Shown here piece after piece: positions 55,545-63,716 of a stretch of 64,000 nt of DNA. Origin of the DNA: HNR sp040400085 (GTDB taxonomy: Bacteria > Actinomycetota > Actinomycetes > Actinomycetales > Microbacteriaceae). The translations under genes and the position numbers were made by a program. A model generated the notes under the pieces. The model saw only the letters and a program-made list of their open reading frames with translations. It made no database searches and was not told the origin of the DNA. How positions within the stretch are numbered: position 1 is the first letter of the stretch; each line of letters opens with the position of its first letter. The stretch is taken from the NCBI GenBank assembly GCA_040400085.1, contig JBBAQX010000006.1, forward strand, positions 51,349 to 115,348, given 5' to 3'.

Positions 55545-56101
55545 TCCTGGGCGAGGATCGAGTAGATCCTGCGGCGCGTCTCGTCGAGCGCATCCACGGC
55601 CTGCTTGATCTGCTCGGGTGAACCCGTGCGGCCGACCTGTGACACTGCCTGGGCAAGTTCAACGCCGGCCTTGGGCAGGGCGCTTCGCCCGGTTGGGTGG
55701 TGGTGAGTGTCGCTGGCTTCCCAGGGGGCCTGTTCGGCTGCTTCGGCCTCTTCGCGGCCGGTCTCCGTGAGGGTGTAGGTCTTGCGGCCGTTTGCCTCTT
55801 CCGTCGCGAGTTCCTCGACGCCGATGAGGCCCTCGTCGGTGAGTAGCTGCAGCGTGGGGTAGACCGAGCCCGGGCTGGGCTTCCAGCTGCCGCCGCTGCG
55901 CTTCTCGATTTCGCGGATGATCTGGTAGCCATGCATCGGCTGCTCGGCTAACAGCGCCAAGACAGCCGCGCGCACGTCGCCACGGCCCATGCGGGAGCCG
56001 GCGCGCTTCTCGAAGTTGGAGCGAAGCTGCTCCATGACCTGCCACATGCTATCGGTGGGGTTGCCCATACTGAACCCGCCGGATGGGAATGAACTGCTCA
56101 T
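55541..56101 (-). CDS. PadR-family transcriptional regulator
   Basis: It has 186 residues with AGGAGG before the ATG. The winged helix has AAVLALLAEQPMHGYQIIREIE, GSWKPSPGSVYPTLQLLTDEGL and the C-terminal dimer helix. PadR proteins are ligand-responsive repressors that normally act on their own operon. PadR-like boxes lie about 75 bases upstream. It is coupled to the UbiB-like kinase. Confidence 0.92.
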   Translation of the reverse strand: MSSSFPSGGFSMGNPTDSMWQVMEQLRSNFEKRAGSRMGRGDVRAAVLALLAEQPMHGYQIIREIEKRSGGSWKPSPGSVYPTLQLLTDEGLIGVEELATEEANGRKTYTLTETGREEAEAAEQAPWEASDTHHHPTGRSALPKAGVELAQAVSQVGRTGSPEQIKQAVDALDETRRRIYSILAQD

Positions 56102-56156
56102 GATGACCTCCTGGGTGATGCGGTGGATGATGCTTGCGTGTCGTCCCCGTACCGAG

Positions 56157-56190
56157 CGATACGTAAACGATACTTAACGATACATCGTTA
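56157..56190. promoter_or_regulatory. Candidate PadR operator
   Basis: CGATAC occurs three times at 56157, 56168 and 56178 (11- and 10-base spacing, one DNA turn), and the last forms the perfect palindrome TAACGATACATCGTTA at 56175-56190. It lies between the PadR gene and the membrane-protein gene, so it might control both. Confidence 0.65.
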
Positions 56191-56220
56191 CTAGAGTGAG
56201 CGATAGTTTTTCAGTAAATT

Positions 56221-56910
56221 GTGAGGTTGACTCGATCTGGTTTGATAGTGTCCAAATATATTTGGAAGCAGATAGCTTTCGTCGCATTTGATCGGGCGGT
56301 TATGAATAAACGCGGTTTTTCCAGAGGGCAAACGGTTGCGCAGCTTGGGTTTTTTGCCGTTGGGATCGGTGCGTTTAGTTTTATTCTTCTTGTGCTGTAC
56401 GGGCTTTTTTCGGATCGGAATTTTGTTGTAGCCGGATTTGTATACTCGTACGTGTTTTTGTCGTTTGCGACGATAACAGTTCTTATGCCGGTGTTCTTCT
56501 ATCGTTCGTCTCGGCTCAACAACTATGAGCGTCGGAGCCCGATGCACCGGGGGCTACGCCGCGCTGCTCTTGGCGCGCTGATCCTCGCCTCGTGGTATCT
56601 GCTGATATACATGTTTCTGTATGGGCTAAATCCGCTTCGAAATGACTACTCCAGCGAGTCGTGTCTTTTCCTGCTTCCTAGCGGTGCTGACAGAGTGCAG
56701 ATTAACTTCAGCACTATTCTCACGACCCTGTGTATTGATGAAAACAACCCCGGTACTTTTGCGTTTACCTACCCGGGGAAGACGCTTGTGAGCGTTATTC
56801 TGTTGCTTACGGCATCCGTTCTCGTGATCCAGGGGCTCATCGTCGGCGTGCGCGGTTATCGCAAGCAACTCGGTCGGCAGCTGCCACCAGACACGCACGA
56901 AGGCGCATAA
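56221..56910 (+). CDS. Hypothetical membrane protein, low-GC
   Basis: GTG 56221 gives 229 residues; ATG 56302 (MNKRGFSRGQTVAQ) is a plausible later start giving 202. Four hydrophobic segments are visible (about 42-66, 74-100, 114-135 and 188-208) with an outer loop containing a Cys pair. No family is recognised. Base composition is more AT-rich than its neighbours in the first 300 bases, which hints at transfer. It may share the PadR boxes upstream. Confidence 0.6.
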   Translation: MRLTRSGLIVSKYIWKQIAFVAFDRAVMNKRGFSRGQTVAQLGFFAVGIGAFSFILLVLYGLFSDRNFVVAGFVYSYVFLSFATITVLMPVFFYRSSRLNNYERRSPMHRGLRRAALGALILASWYLLIYMFLYGLNPLRNDYSSESCLFLLPSGADRVQINFSTILTTLCIDENNPGTFAFTYPGKTLVSVILLLTASVLVIQGLIVGVRGYRKQLGRQLPPDTHEGA

Positions 56911-56966
56911 GTCGCCGCGTATCTCCAGTAACCGGACGATTCGGGTGCGCGTGGAACATCGTGCGT

Positions 56967-57050
56967 TGGGTCGGCCCATGTCACAGGTTCCCGGCCTAAG
57001 CAGCAGGTTGGGCCGACGCGTGAGACTTGGGCCGACGCGGGTAAGTTTGA
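56967..57050. repeat. TTGGGCC repeat element, copy 2
   Basis: This region lies between the convergent membrane-protein gene and coaA. TTGGGCCGACGCG occurs at 57008-57020 and again 19 bases later. Bases 56986-57015 match 63842-63871 at 27 of 30 positions. An inverted copy of the core (CCGGCCTAA) precedes the direct copies, so a stem-loop can form. Confidence 0.75.
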
Positions 57051-57106
57051 GCCGGAAGCCGGAAGCCGGAAGCCGGAAGCTGGGAGCCGGAAGCCGGAAG
57101 CCGCGG
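57051..57106. repeat. Heptanucleotide tandem repeat GCCGGAA
   Basis: Seven adjacent 7-base units: four exact GCCGGAA, one GCTGGGA, two exact, then a partial GCCG. It is in non-coding sequence 20 bases from the coaA stop. Such arrays change length by slippage. Confidence 0.9.
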
Positions 57107-57125
57107 CGGTGGGTCCCACTCGGCA

Positions 57126-58079
57126 TTACAGCTTGCGCAGCAGCACCTTCTGCACCGTGTGGTCGGCGTCCTTGCGGAGGATGAGGCTGGCGCGCTGGCG
57201 GGTGGGGCGCACGTTCTCGATCAGGTTGGGCTCGTTGATGTTCTTCCAGTACTCCCCGGCGAGGGCTCGCGCCTGGTCCTCATTGAGATCCGCGAAGCGG
57301 CGAAAGTACGAGGTCGGGTCGGTGAAGGCGCCCTTTTGCAGGGTAAGGAAGCGTTCTTCGTACCATCGGGCGATATCGGATGTGCGGGCATCCACGTAAA
57401 TCGAGAAGTCAAACAGGTCGCTCACGGCCAACGGATGATCCGTGCTCGCCGGTTGCAAAACATTGAGGCCTTCGACGATAAGGATGTCCGGCCGCCGAAC
57501 GGTAACGTGGGCAGACGGCATGATGTCGTAGACCAGGTGCGAGTAAAAGGGCGCCCGGACCTCCGCCGCTCCACTCTTGACCTGGCTGACGAAGGTGAGC
57601 AGCGCCCGGCGGTCATACGACTCCGGGAAACCCTTGCGATGCGAAATCCCCCTGCGCTCGAGTTCCTCGTTCGTGTACAGAAAGCCGTCCGTTGTGACCA
57701 GTTCTACCCGCGGTGTATCGTCCCAGCGAGCAAGGAGCTCGCGCAGCAGGCGCGCTATCGTCGATTTTCCAACAGCGACGGACCCCGCGATGCCGATCAC
57801 AAATGGCGAAGGCTGAGAATCTTCTCCCAGAAAGCTATTGGCCTTAGCCGTGAGCTGGCGGTTACCCGCCGCATAGATATTGATGAGCCGACTCAGCGGG
57901 CGATAAACCTCGTTGATCTCAGTCATATCAAGGGGTTCACCCAGCCCGCGCAGCTGAACGATCTCTCTCTCGGACAGAGGGAACGGGGTCGACGGCGCAA
58001 GAGCCGCCCACTTTTTGCGGTCAATTTCGGTAAAGGGGTTGGCGAGATCTCCTCGCATACCGCGCGTCGCATCAGTCAT
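57126..58079 (-). CDS. coaA: Pantothenate kinase type I
   Basis: First step of coenzyme A synthesis. It has 317 residues with the P-loop GIAGSVAVGKSTIARLL (Lys105), then VELVTTDGFLYTNEEL and RKGFPESYDRRAL. No ribosome site precedes the ATG, and only 32 bases separate it from divergent glmS, so a leaderless mRNA is likely. Confidence 0.97.
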   Translation of the reverse strand: MTDATRGMRGDLANPFTEIDRKKWAALAPSTPFPLSEREIVQLRGLGEPLDMTEINEVYRPLSRLINIYAAGNRQLTAKANSFLGEDSQPSPFVIGIAGSVAVGKSTIARLLRELLARWDDTPRVELVTTDGFLYTNEELERRGISHRKGFPESYDRRALLTFVSQVKSGAAEVRAPFYSHLVYDIMPSAHVTVRRPDILIVEGLNVLQPASTDHPLAVSDLFDFSIYVDARTSDIARWYEERFLTLQKGAFTDPTSYFRRFADLNEDQARALAGEYWKNINEPNLIENVRPTRQRASLILRKDADHTVQKVLLRKL

Positions 58080-58098
58080 CGATAACCAATAGTGCCAC

Positions 58099-58104
58099 TA
58101 AACT
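58099..58104 (+). promoter_or_regulatory. Candidate -10 box of leaderless glmS
   Basis: TAAACT lies 7 bases before the glmS ATG. The usual initiation distance would place the mRNA start at or next to the ATG. GGAG between them is too close for a good ribosome site. Confidence 0.55.
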
Positions 58105-58111
58105 GGAGTCT

Positions 58112-59962
58112 ATGTGTGGAATCGTAGGATATGCCGGACCAAATAACACCCTTGACATACTCATGGGCGGGTTGAAACGCCTCGAATACAGGGGATACGA
58201 CTCTGCCGGGGTCGCTGTCGTAACAGCGGATGGCGCGATCGCATCGCGCAAGCGTGCAGGCAAGCTCGCCGTTCTGGCTGGAGATCTCGCCGAGACGCCC
58301 CTAGCCGCTGGCGCTACGGGCATCGGACATACTCGCTGGGCAACGCACGGCGGGCCTACCGATGTGAACGCTCATCCTCACCTGGCCGATGGAGGCAAGC
58401 TTGCCGTCATCCACAATGGAATCGTCGAAAACTTTGCCCCGCTCAAAGACGAGCTGCTGGCACAGGGATACACCTTTGAAAGCGAGACCGACACAGAGGT
58501 CGTCGCCGTCGAGTTGGGCCGCGCGTATCGTGAGCTCGGTAGCCTCGAAGAAGCATTCCGCACTGTGGTGAAGCGCCTCGAAGGAACCTTCACCCTCCTC
58601 GCCATCCATAGCGACGAGCCAGGCGTTGTCGTCGCCGCCCGTCACAACTCCCCGCTCGTGATCGGCATTGGCAACGGCGAAAACTTCCTCGGGTCAGACG
58701 TGGCCGCATTCGTCGAGCACACTCGTCAGGCCGCCGCTATCGGCGAAGACAATATTGCCGTTATCACGGCAGATTCCATAGTCGTAACTGATTTCGACGG
58801 CGCTCCCTCCGAGGTGCATCCGTTCGAGGTTGAGTGGGATGCCAGCTCATCCGACAAGGGTGGATGGTCAAGCTTCATGGCCAAGGAAATCGCAGATCAG
58901 CCCGAGGCCATCGCGAACACCCTCCGCGGGCGCATCCACGACGGAACCGTCACGATCCCCGAACTCGCCGGACTCGGCGACGATATCCTGCGCGACATCG
59001 ACCGCATCGTCATCGTGGCCTGCGGAACGGCGGCCTATGCAGCATCCGTCGCAAAATATGCCATCGAGCAGTGGTCCCGCGTGCCCGTAGCCGTTGAGCT
59101 CAGCCACGAGTTCCGCTACATGAACCCCGTGCTCACCGAACGCACGCTCCTCATCTCAGTGAGCCAATCCGGCGAGACCATGGACACGCTCATGGCCGTG
59201 AAATACGCCCGCGAGTTCGGCGTAAAAACCCTGTCCGTCTGTAACACCCAGAGCGCGACCATCCCCCGCGAATCTGACGGCGTGATCTACACCCACGCTG
59301 GGCCCGAGGTTGCTGTCGCCTCAACAAAGGCTTTCGTCGCCCAGATCGTTGCTCTCTACCTATTTGGACTACACCTGGCTCGAGTTCGCGGTACGCTGAG
59401 CCACGAAGAACTGGTTGAAGCCACCGCTGAACTCAGCGAGGTTCCCGAGAAGCTTGCAGAGGTGCTCACCGTCGCAGAAAGCGTACGCACTCTCGCCTAC
59501 TGGATGGCCGACACCCGCTCCGTGCTCTTCCTCGGCCGCCACGTTGGCTACCCCATTGCGCTCGAGGGTGCCCTCAAGCTCAAGGAAATCTCCTACATCC
59601 ATGCCGAGGGCTTTGCCGCCGGCGAGCTCAAGCACGGGCCCATCGCGCTGATCGAACCCGGCCAGCCCGTGTTCGTGGTCGTGCCCAGCCCTCGCGGATC
59701 CGGAACCATGCACTCCAAGGTCGTATCGAACATCCAGGAGATCCGCGCTCGCGGTGCCCGCGTGATCGCAATCGCTGAGAAGGGCGACGCCGCCGTGCTG
59801 CCATTCGCCGACGAGGTCATCCCGATCCCCCTCGCCGCACCCCTGATCCAGCCACTCCTGGCAGTCGTTCCGCTCCAACTTTTTGCCCTCGAACTCTCCA
59901 CCGCAAAGGGACTCGACGTCGACCAGCCTCGCAACCTTGCGAAATCGGTCACGGTAGAGTAA
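58112..59962 (+). CDS. glmS: Glutamine-fructose-6-phosphate aminotransferase (isomerizing)
   Basis: It makes glucosamine-6-P from fructose-6-P and glutamine, the entry to UDP-GlcNAc. It has 616 residues. The N-terminal Cys2 (MCGIVGYAG) is the glutaminase nucleophile. Two SIS domains follow, with CGTAAYAA and SQSGETMDT, and the C-terminus ends NLAKSVTVE as in the family. It heads a rightward run with acpS, alr and tsaE. Confidence 0.98.
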   Translation: MCGIVGYAGPNNTLDILMGGLKRLEYRGYDSAGVAVVTADGAIASRKRAGKLAVLAGDLAETPLAAGATGIGHTRWATHGGPTDVNAHPHLADGGKLAVIHNGIVENFAPLKDELLAQGYTFESETDTEVVAVELGRAYRELGSLEEAFRTVVKRLEGTFTLLAIHSDEPGVVVAARHNSPLVIGIGNGENFLGSDVAAFVEHTRQAAAIGEDNIAVITADSIVVTDFDGAPSEVHPFEVEWDASSSDKGGWSSFMAKEIADQPEAIANTLRGRIHDGTVTIPELAGLGDDILRDIDRIVIVACGTAAYAASVAKYAIEQWSRVPVAVELSHEFRYMNPVLTERTLLISVSQSGETMDTLMAVKYAREFGVKTLSVCNTQSATIPRESDGVIYTHAGPEVAVASTKAFVAQIVALYLFGLHLARVRGTLSHEELVEATAELSEVPEKLAEVLTVAESVRTLAYWMADTRSVLFLGRHVGYPIALEGALKLKEISYIHAEGFAAGELKHGPIALIEPGQPVFVVVPSPRGSGTMHSKVVSNIQEIRARGARVIAIAEKGDAAVLPFADEVIPIPLAAPLIQPLLAVVPLQLFALELSTAKGLDVDQPRNLAKSVTVE

Positions 59963-59981
59963 CCCGTCAGACCTCGTACGC

Positions 59982-60428
59982 ATGATTGTAGGCATCGGTG
60001 TAGACACCGTAGACGTGGCGCGTTTCGAACGCTCGCTGCAGCGAACGCCGCAGCTATCAACCCGCCTCTTCGCAGAGTCGGAGTTGGGCCTCGCCCTACC
60101 CTCCCTCGCCGCGCGCTTTGCTGCGAAAGAGGCCCTCGTGAAGGCGCTCGGAGGTTCGCGAAGCCTCAACTGGCAAGACATGATCGTGCCGCAGACGAAC
60201 GGTTCCCGACCCGAATTTTCGAGAACGGATGCTCTGACCGAAGTTCTCGATCACCTCGCCGTCTCCTCCGTGCACCTCTCGCTGACCCACGACGCGGGTG
60301 TTGCCACCGCGTTCGTGGTGCTTGAGGGCTGTTCCCAACAGCCGAACGCACGGGGGAACGCGCTGGGGAACGCGCTGGGGAACGCGCTGGGGAACGCCTC
60401 GGGAATTACTGAGGGGACCCCCGCGTGA
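59982..60428 (+). CDS. acpS: Holo-[acyl-carrier-protein] synthase
   Basis: It transfers 4'-phosphopantetheine from CoA to ACP. It has 148 residues; the core (1-115) has IVGIGVDTVDVARFE (Asp8) and RFAAKEALVKALG (the metal-binding Glu). The last about 30 residues are not part of the family: they come from a 12-base tandem repeat giving GNAL GNAL GNAL GNAS. It overlaps alr by 4 bases (GTGA). Confidence 0.95.
   Translation: MIVGIGVDTVDVARFERSLQRTPQLSTRLFAESELGLALPSLAARFAAKEALVKALGGSRSLNWQDMIVPQTNGSRPEFSRTDALTEVLDHLAVSSVHLSLTHDAGVATAFVVLEGCSQQPNARGNALGNALGNALGNASGITEGTPA
60353..60397 (+). repeat. 12-base tandem repeat in the acpS 3' end
   Basis: GGGGAACGCGCT occurs at 60353, 60365 and 60377 exactly, with a 9-base partial copy at 60389. 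The period is a multiple of 3, so copy-number change would keep the frame into the alr overlap. Confidence 0.92.
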
Positions 60429-61555
60429 ACGCAGTCGGCGTCAGACGAGCACTTATCGACAGGGGAGCAATCCGCCACAACGTCGCAGCGCTCCGAGCTA
60501 TGCTGCCCGGGCGCGAGGTCATGGCCGTCATCAAAGCCAACGCATACGGCCACGGGGCTGTAGAAACTGCCCGCGCCGCCCTGGAGGGTGGTGCGACGTG
60601 GCTAGGCGTTTCGGATCTGGACGAGGCTGTGGAGCTGCGGGGGGCGGGCATCCGCTCATCGATCCTCTGCTGGATTCACGGGCCAGCCAGCGACTTCGCG
60701 CTCGCCGTCGCTCACGGGATTGACCTCGGGGTGAACTCTTTACAGCAGCTTGAAGAGATCGCGGAAGCGTCTCGCGGGAGAGAAGCGGGGGTGCCTCGGG
60801 CCTCAGTCCACCTCAAGTTTGACACCGGCCTTAGCCGAAACGGGCTGCCAGCGGATCAGGCGGCGGCGCTGTTGACCCGCGCCCGAGAGTTGGAACTCGC
60901 CGGGGATCTTCGCGTCACCGGCCTCTTTAGCCACCTGTCAAACGCGTCGCGCGTTGACGACCACGAGGCAATCGACAGGTTTAGTGCCCTGGTCGAAGAA
61001 GCTGCCTCGCTCGGGATAACGCCTCAGCTGACCCACATCGCGGCGTCGGCGGCGTCCCTGCGCTACCCGGACCTGCCCTTCACCATGGTTCGGATCGGGT
61101 TGATGATCTACGGGCTCTCGCCCCTCCCAGAGTTTAGCCCCGCTGAGCTCGGACTCAGGCCCGCCATGCGCGTCGAAAGCCGAGTACTGAACGTCAAACG
61201 GGTTCCCAAGGGCACCGGCGTGTCCTACGACTATACGTATCGAACGGACGCTGAGACCACCGTCGTACTTGTCGGCATAGGGTATGCGGACGGGATTCCG
61301 CGCTCCGCATCGAACTCCGCCTTCGTCTCTATCGGAGGCAAGAGCTACCGGATATCTGGCCGGGTCGCGATGGACCAATTTGTGGTGGATATTGGCGATG
61401 ACGAGGCATCCGTTGGTGATGTCGTCGTGATCTTTGGTGACCCGCTCGATGGTGTTCCCAGCGCAGAGGATTTCGCTGACGGATGCGGGACCATCAATTA
61501 CGAGGTCATCACGCGTATCGGCCGTCGCGTCGAGCGGGTGTATCTAGACTCATGA
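60425..61555 (+). CDS. alr: Alanine racemase
   Basis: It supplies D-alanine for peptidoglycan. It has 376 residues from GTG 60425. The PLP lysine is Lys37 in AVIKANAYGHG; the catalytic Tyr is in GTGVSYDYTYRT near 267. It overlaps acpS and tsaE by 4 bases each, so the three are translationally coupled. Confidence 0.97.
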   Translation: MNAVGVRRALIDRGAIRHNVAALRAMLPGREVMAVIKANAYGHGAVETARAALEGGATWLGVSDLDEAVELRGAGIRSSILCWIHGPASDFALAVAHGIDLGVNSLQQLEEIAEASRGREAGVPRASVHLKFDTGLSRNGLPADQAAALLTRARELELAGDLRVTGLFSHLSNASRVDDHEAIDRFSALVEEAASLGITPQLTHIAASAASLRYPDLPFTMVRIGLMIYGLSPLPEFSPAELGLRPAMRVESRVLNVKRVPKGTGVSYDYTYRTDAETTVVLVGIGYADGIPRSASNSAFVSIGGKSYRISGRVAMDQFVVDIGDDEASVGDVVVIFGDPLDGVPSAEDFADGCGTINYEVITRIGRRVERVYLDS

Positions 61556-62109
61556 GCGTCGTTGTACGTGTGGCTGATCCGGAACGGATGCACGAACTCG
61601 GGCTCGTCCTCGGCGCGCAACTTCGCGCCGGTGACCTCGTCGCCCTGACCGGGCCTCTCGGCGCGGGGAAGACTACGCTGACCCGGGGGATTGGTGAAGC
61701 GTTAGGCGTTCGCGGGCCCGTGACGAGCCCGACGTTTGTGCTGGCGCGCACGCATCCGTCTCTTGTGGGAGGCCCCGCGCTCGTGCATGTGGATGCGTAT
61801 CGATTAGCGAGCGCCGTTGAACTTGACGATCTTGATATTGACTTTGACCGTTCCGTAGTTGTCGTCGAATGGGGTGCCGGCATGCTGGACGGGATCTCGG
61901 ACTCGCTGCTGGAGATCGTGATCGAACGGCCCACGGGTGCTGGGGGTGACTCGGGCGCTGGCTCTCACTCGGCCGGCGCTGAAGACGTCGAACCCGACGA
62001 ACTTTTCGAACCCGTCGAACTTGACGAACTTATCGAACCGCGTACCGTAACGCTCACGGCGGCGGGCCCGCGTTGGGTCGGCGGAGTTCTGACCGAATCC
62101 ATTCGCTAG
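61552..62109 (+). CDS. tsaE: tRNA t6A synthesis ATPase TsaE with acidic insert
   Basis: The start is ATG 61552 in an ATGA overlap with alr; the frame is open further upstream inside alr without conservation. It has 185 residues with Walker A TGPLGAGKTTLTRG (Lys40), TSPTFVLARTH and the VVVVEWGAG segment. Between about 125 and 165 lies an insert of Gly/Ser then acidic residues (DELFEPVELDELIEP) built from near-repeats of CGAACTT; it is not in typical TsaE. The usual next genes tsaB, rimI and tsaD are absent. Confidence 0.95.
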   Translation: MSVVVRVADPERMHELGLVLGAQLRAGDLVALTGPLGAGKTTLTRGIGEALGVRGPVTSPTFVLARTHPSLVGGPALVHVDAYRLASAVELDDLDIDFDRSVVVVEWGAGMLDGISDSLLEIVIERPTGAGGDSGAGSHSAGAEDVEPDELFEPVELDELIEPRTVTLTAAGPRWVGGVLTESIR

Positions 62110-62193
62110 CATCGTGTGGTTTCTGCCGAAACGATGCGATTTCTCATGGCCTGCTTGACAGCATGCGTCGCCTTCGCACTGTAGCCTTGGACG

Positions 62194-62814
62194 GTGCTGG
62201 TTACTGTTCTCGCGGGTCTTGGTCTCGGGCTTTCTCTGATCGTCGCGATTGGTGCACAAAACATCTTCGTGCTCCGACAGGGAATCAAGGGCGAGCACGT
62301 GTTTCCCGTCGTGTTCGTGTGTGCGGCGTCCGATGCCCTGCTGATTCTTCTGGGGATTCTCGGTATCGGGATCGTCATCGAGCAGTTACCGATCTTGATT
62401 ACGGTGATCAGATGGGCGGGAGCGGCCTTTCTCCTGACCTACGCGTTTCTTGCCGCGCGTCGAGCTTGGGCGGGCGAGCGGCTTGCAGACGATATGACGG
62501 CGCCCTCAGGGTCGCTTCGGACAACCGTTATCACGGTTCTGGCGTTGACCTGGCTGAATCCTCACGTATACCTTGACACTGTGCTCCTGCTCGGGGGGAT
62601 CGCAAACACTTACGGTCCTGCGGGTAAGTGGCTCTTCGGCCTTGGGGCTGTGCTTGCGAGCGCGCTGTGGTTTACCGTGGTTGGTTATGGCGCGCGCTAT
62701 TTGCGGCCCCTCTTCTCGAAGCCCATTGCGTGGCGTGTCCTCGACAGCATCATCGCGGTGACGATGGCGTTCCTTGCCGTGATGCTGGTGCTGCCTACGC
62801 TCGGGCTCGGATAA
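62194..62814 (+). CDS. LysE/ArgO-family amino acid exporter
   Basis: It has 206 residues from GTG 62194, with six hydrophobic segments. The family signature LSLIVAIGAQNIFVLRQGI is near the start, and LALTWLNPHVYLDTVLLLGG mid-protein. The family exports basic amino acids such as Lys or Arg. It follows tsaE by 84 bases with no regulator next to it. Confidence 0.9.
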   Translation: MLVTVLAGLGLGLSLIVAIGAQNIFVLRQGIKGEHVFPVVFVCAASDALLILLGILGIGIVIEQLPILITVIRWAGAAFLLTYAFLAARRAWAGERLADDMTAPSGSLRTTVITVLALTWLNPHVYLDTVLLLGGIANTYGPAGKWLFGLGAVLASALWFTVVGYGARYLRPLFSKPIAWRVLDSIIAVTMAFLAVMLVLPTLGLG

Positions 62815-62870
62815 ACCTCGCTTAGTCTCGCTGCTGTCGGGTTCGTTGATGTCGAGTTCGGAGAGGGGAG

Positions 62871-63716
62871 TTAGCGAGCTGTCAGCATTTCTCGCAGCGA
62901 TAGTGGCTTGCTTCCGGTGATAATCTCGACATCATCGCTCACACGGTCGAGTTCTCCATTCGCAATTGCGGTGTAGGTGGTGACCCACGAGTCATACTCC
63001 CAATCTTCAGCGGGCCACACTCGACGTGACTCGTACGCCTCCGACACCGTCTCATTATGGAAAGTCACGGTTTCGCCGCTGGTCTCGGTAAGGATCTGCG
63101 CGATCTCAACCATGGTGAGAGCCTCTGGACCGGTGAGAGTGTACGTTTTGTTGACGTGCAATTCGGGGGAGATGAGTACCGTTGCTGCGGAGCGAGCCAC
63201 ATCTTCGCGTGCAACAGCTGAGAGCTTCCCCTCGCCGGCGGGTCCTTTGATTACGCCATTTTCGACAAAGTTGGGAAGAAAGTTAGAGTAGAAGTTATAG
63301 CGCAGAATCGTGAAGTTCAGTCCGGATGCGCGGAGGTATTGTTCCGTCTCATAGTGGTCGTGCGCGAGGGTGAACGTGGACTCTGGTGAAGCATCCATAA
63401 ACGAGGTATACACGAGGTGATCGACCCCTGCTTCGACCGCCGCGTCGATGAGACCTCTATGCTGACCGATCCGTTGGGGACCCTCTTTGAGGGATACCAT
63501 GAAGAGGGTTTTTGCCCCCGAGAGCGCCTGGACGGCAAGTTCCCTGTTCGCATAGTCAAACGCGACGGGAACTGCCCGGTCAAGCTGAGGCGCGCGACTG
63601 GGCGTTCGAACGAGGAGTCTCTGATCGTGATTCTTATCGGCGAGGAAACCAGCGACGAGGCCGCCGATCACCCCGGTTGAGCCGGTAACAGCTGTGGTGG
63701 GGAGTGCTGAAGTCAT
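62871..63716 (-). CDS. NAD(P)-binding SDR/NmrA-like oxidoreductase (QorB type)
   Basis: It has 281 residues. The dinucleotide motif is AVTGSTGVIGGLVAGFL (about 8-24); a SFMDASPES loop and the YNFYSNFLPN segment fit the atypical SDR NmrA/QorB-like group, often quinone reductases or redox sensors. It lies alone, convergent with lysE, with a repeat array beyond its 5' end. Confidence 0.82.
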   Translation of the reverse strand: MTSALPTTAVTGSTGVIGGLVAGFLADKNHDQRLLVRTPSRAPQLDRAVPVAFDYANRELAVQALSGAKTLFMVSLKEGPQRIGQHRGLIDAAVEAGVDHLVYTSFMDASPESTFTLAHDHYETEQYLRASGLNFTILRYNFYSNFLPNFVENGVIKGPAGEGKLSAVAREDVARSAATVLISPELHVNKTYTLTGPEALTMVEIAQILTETSGETVTFHNETVSEAYESRRVWPAEDWEYDSWVTTYTAIANGELDRVSDDVEIITGSKPLSLREMLTAR

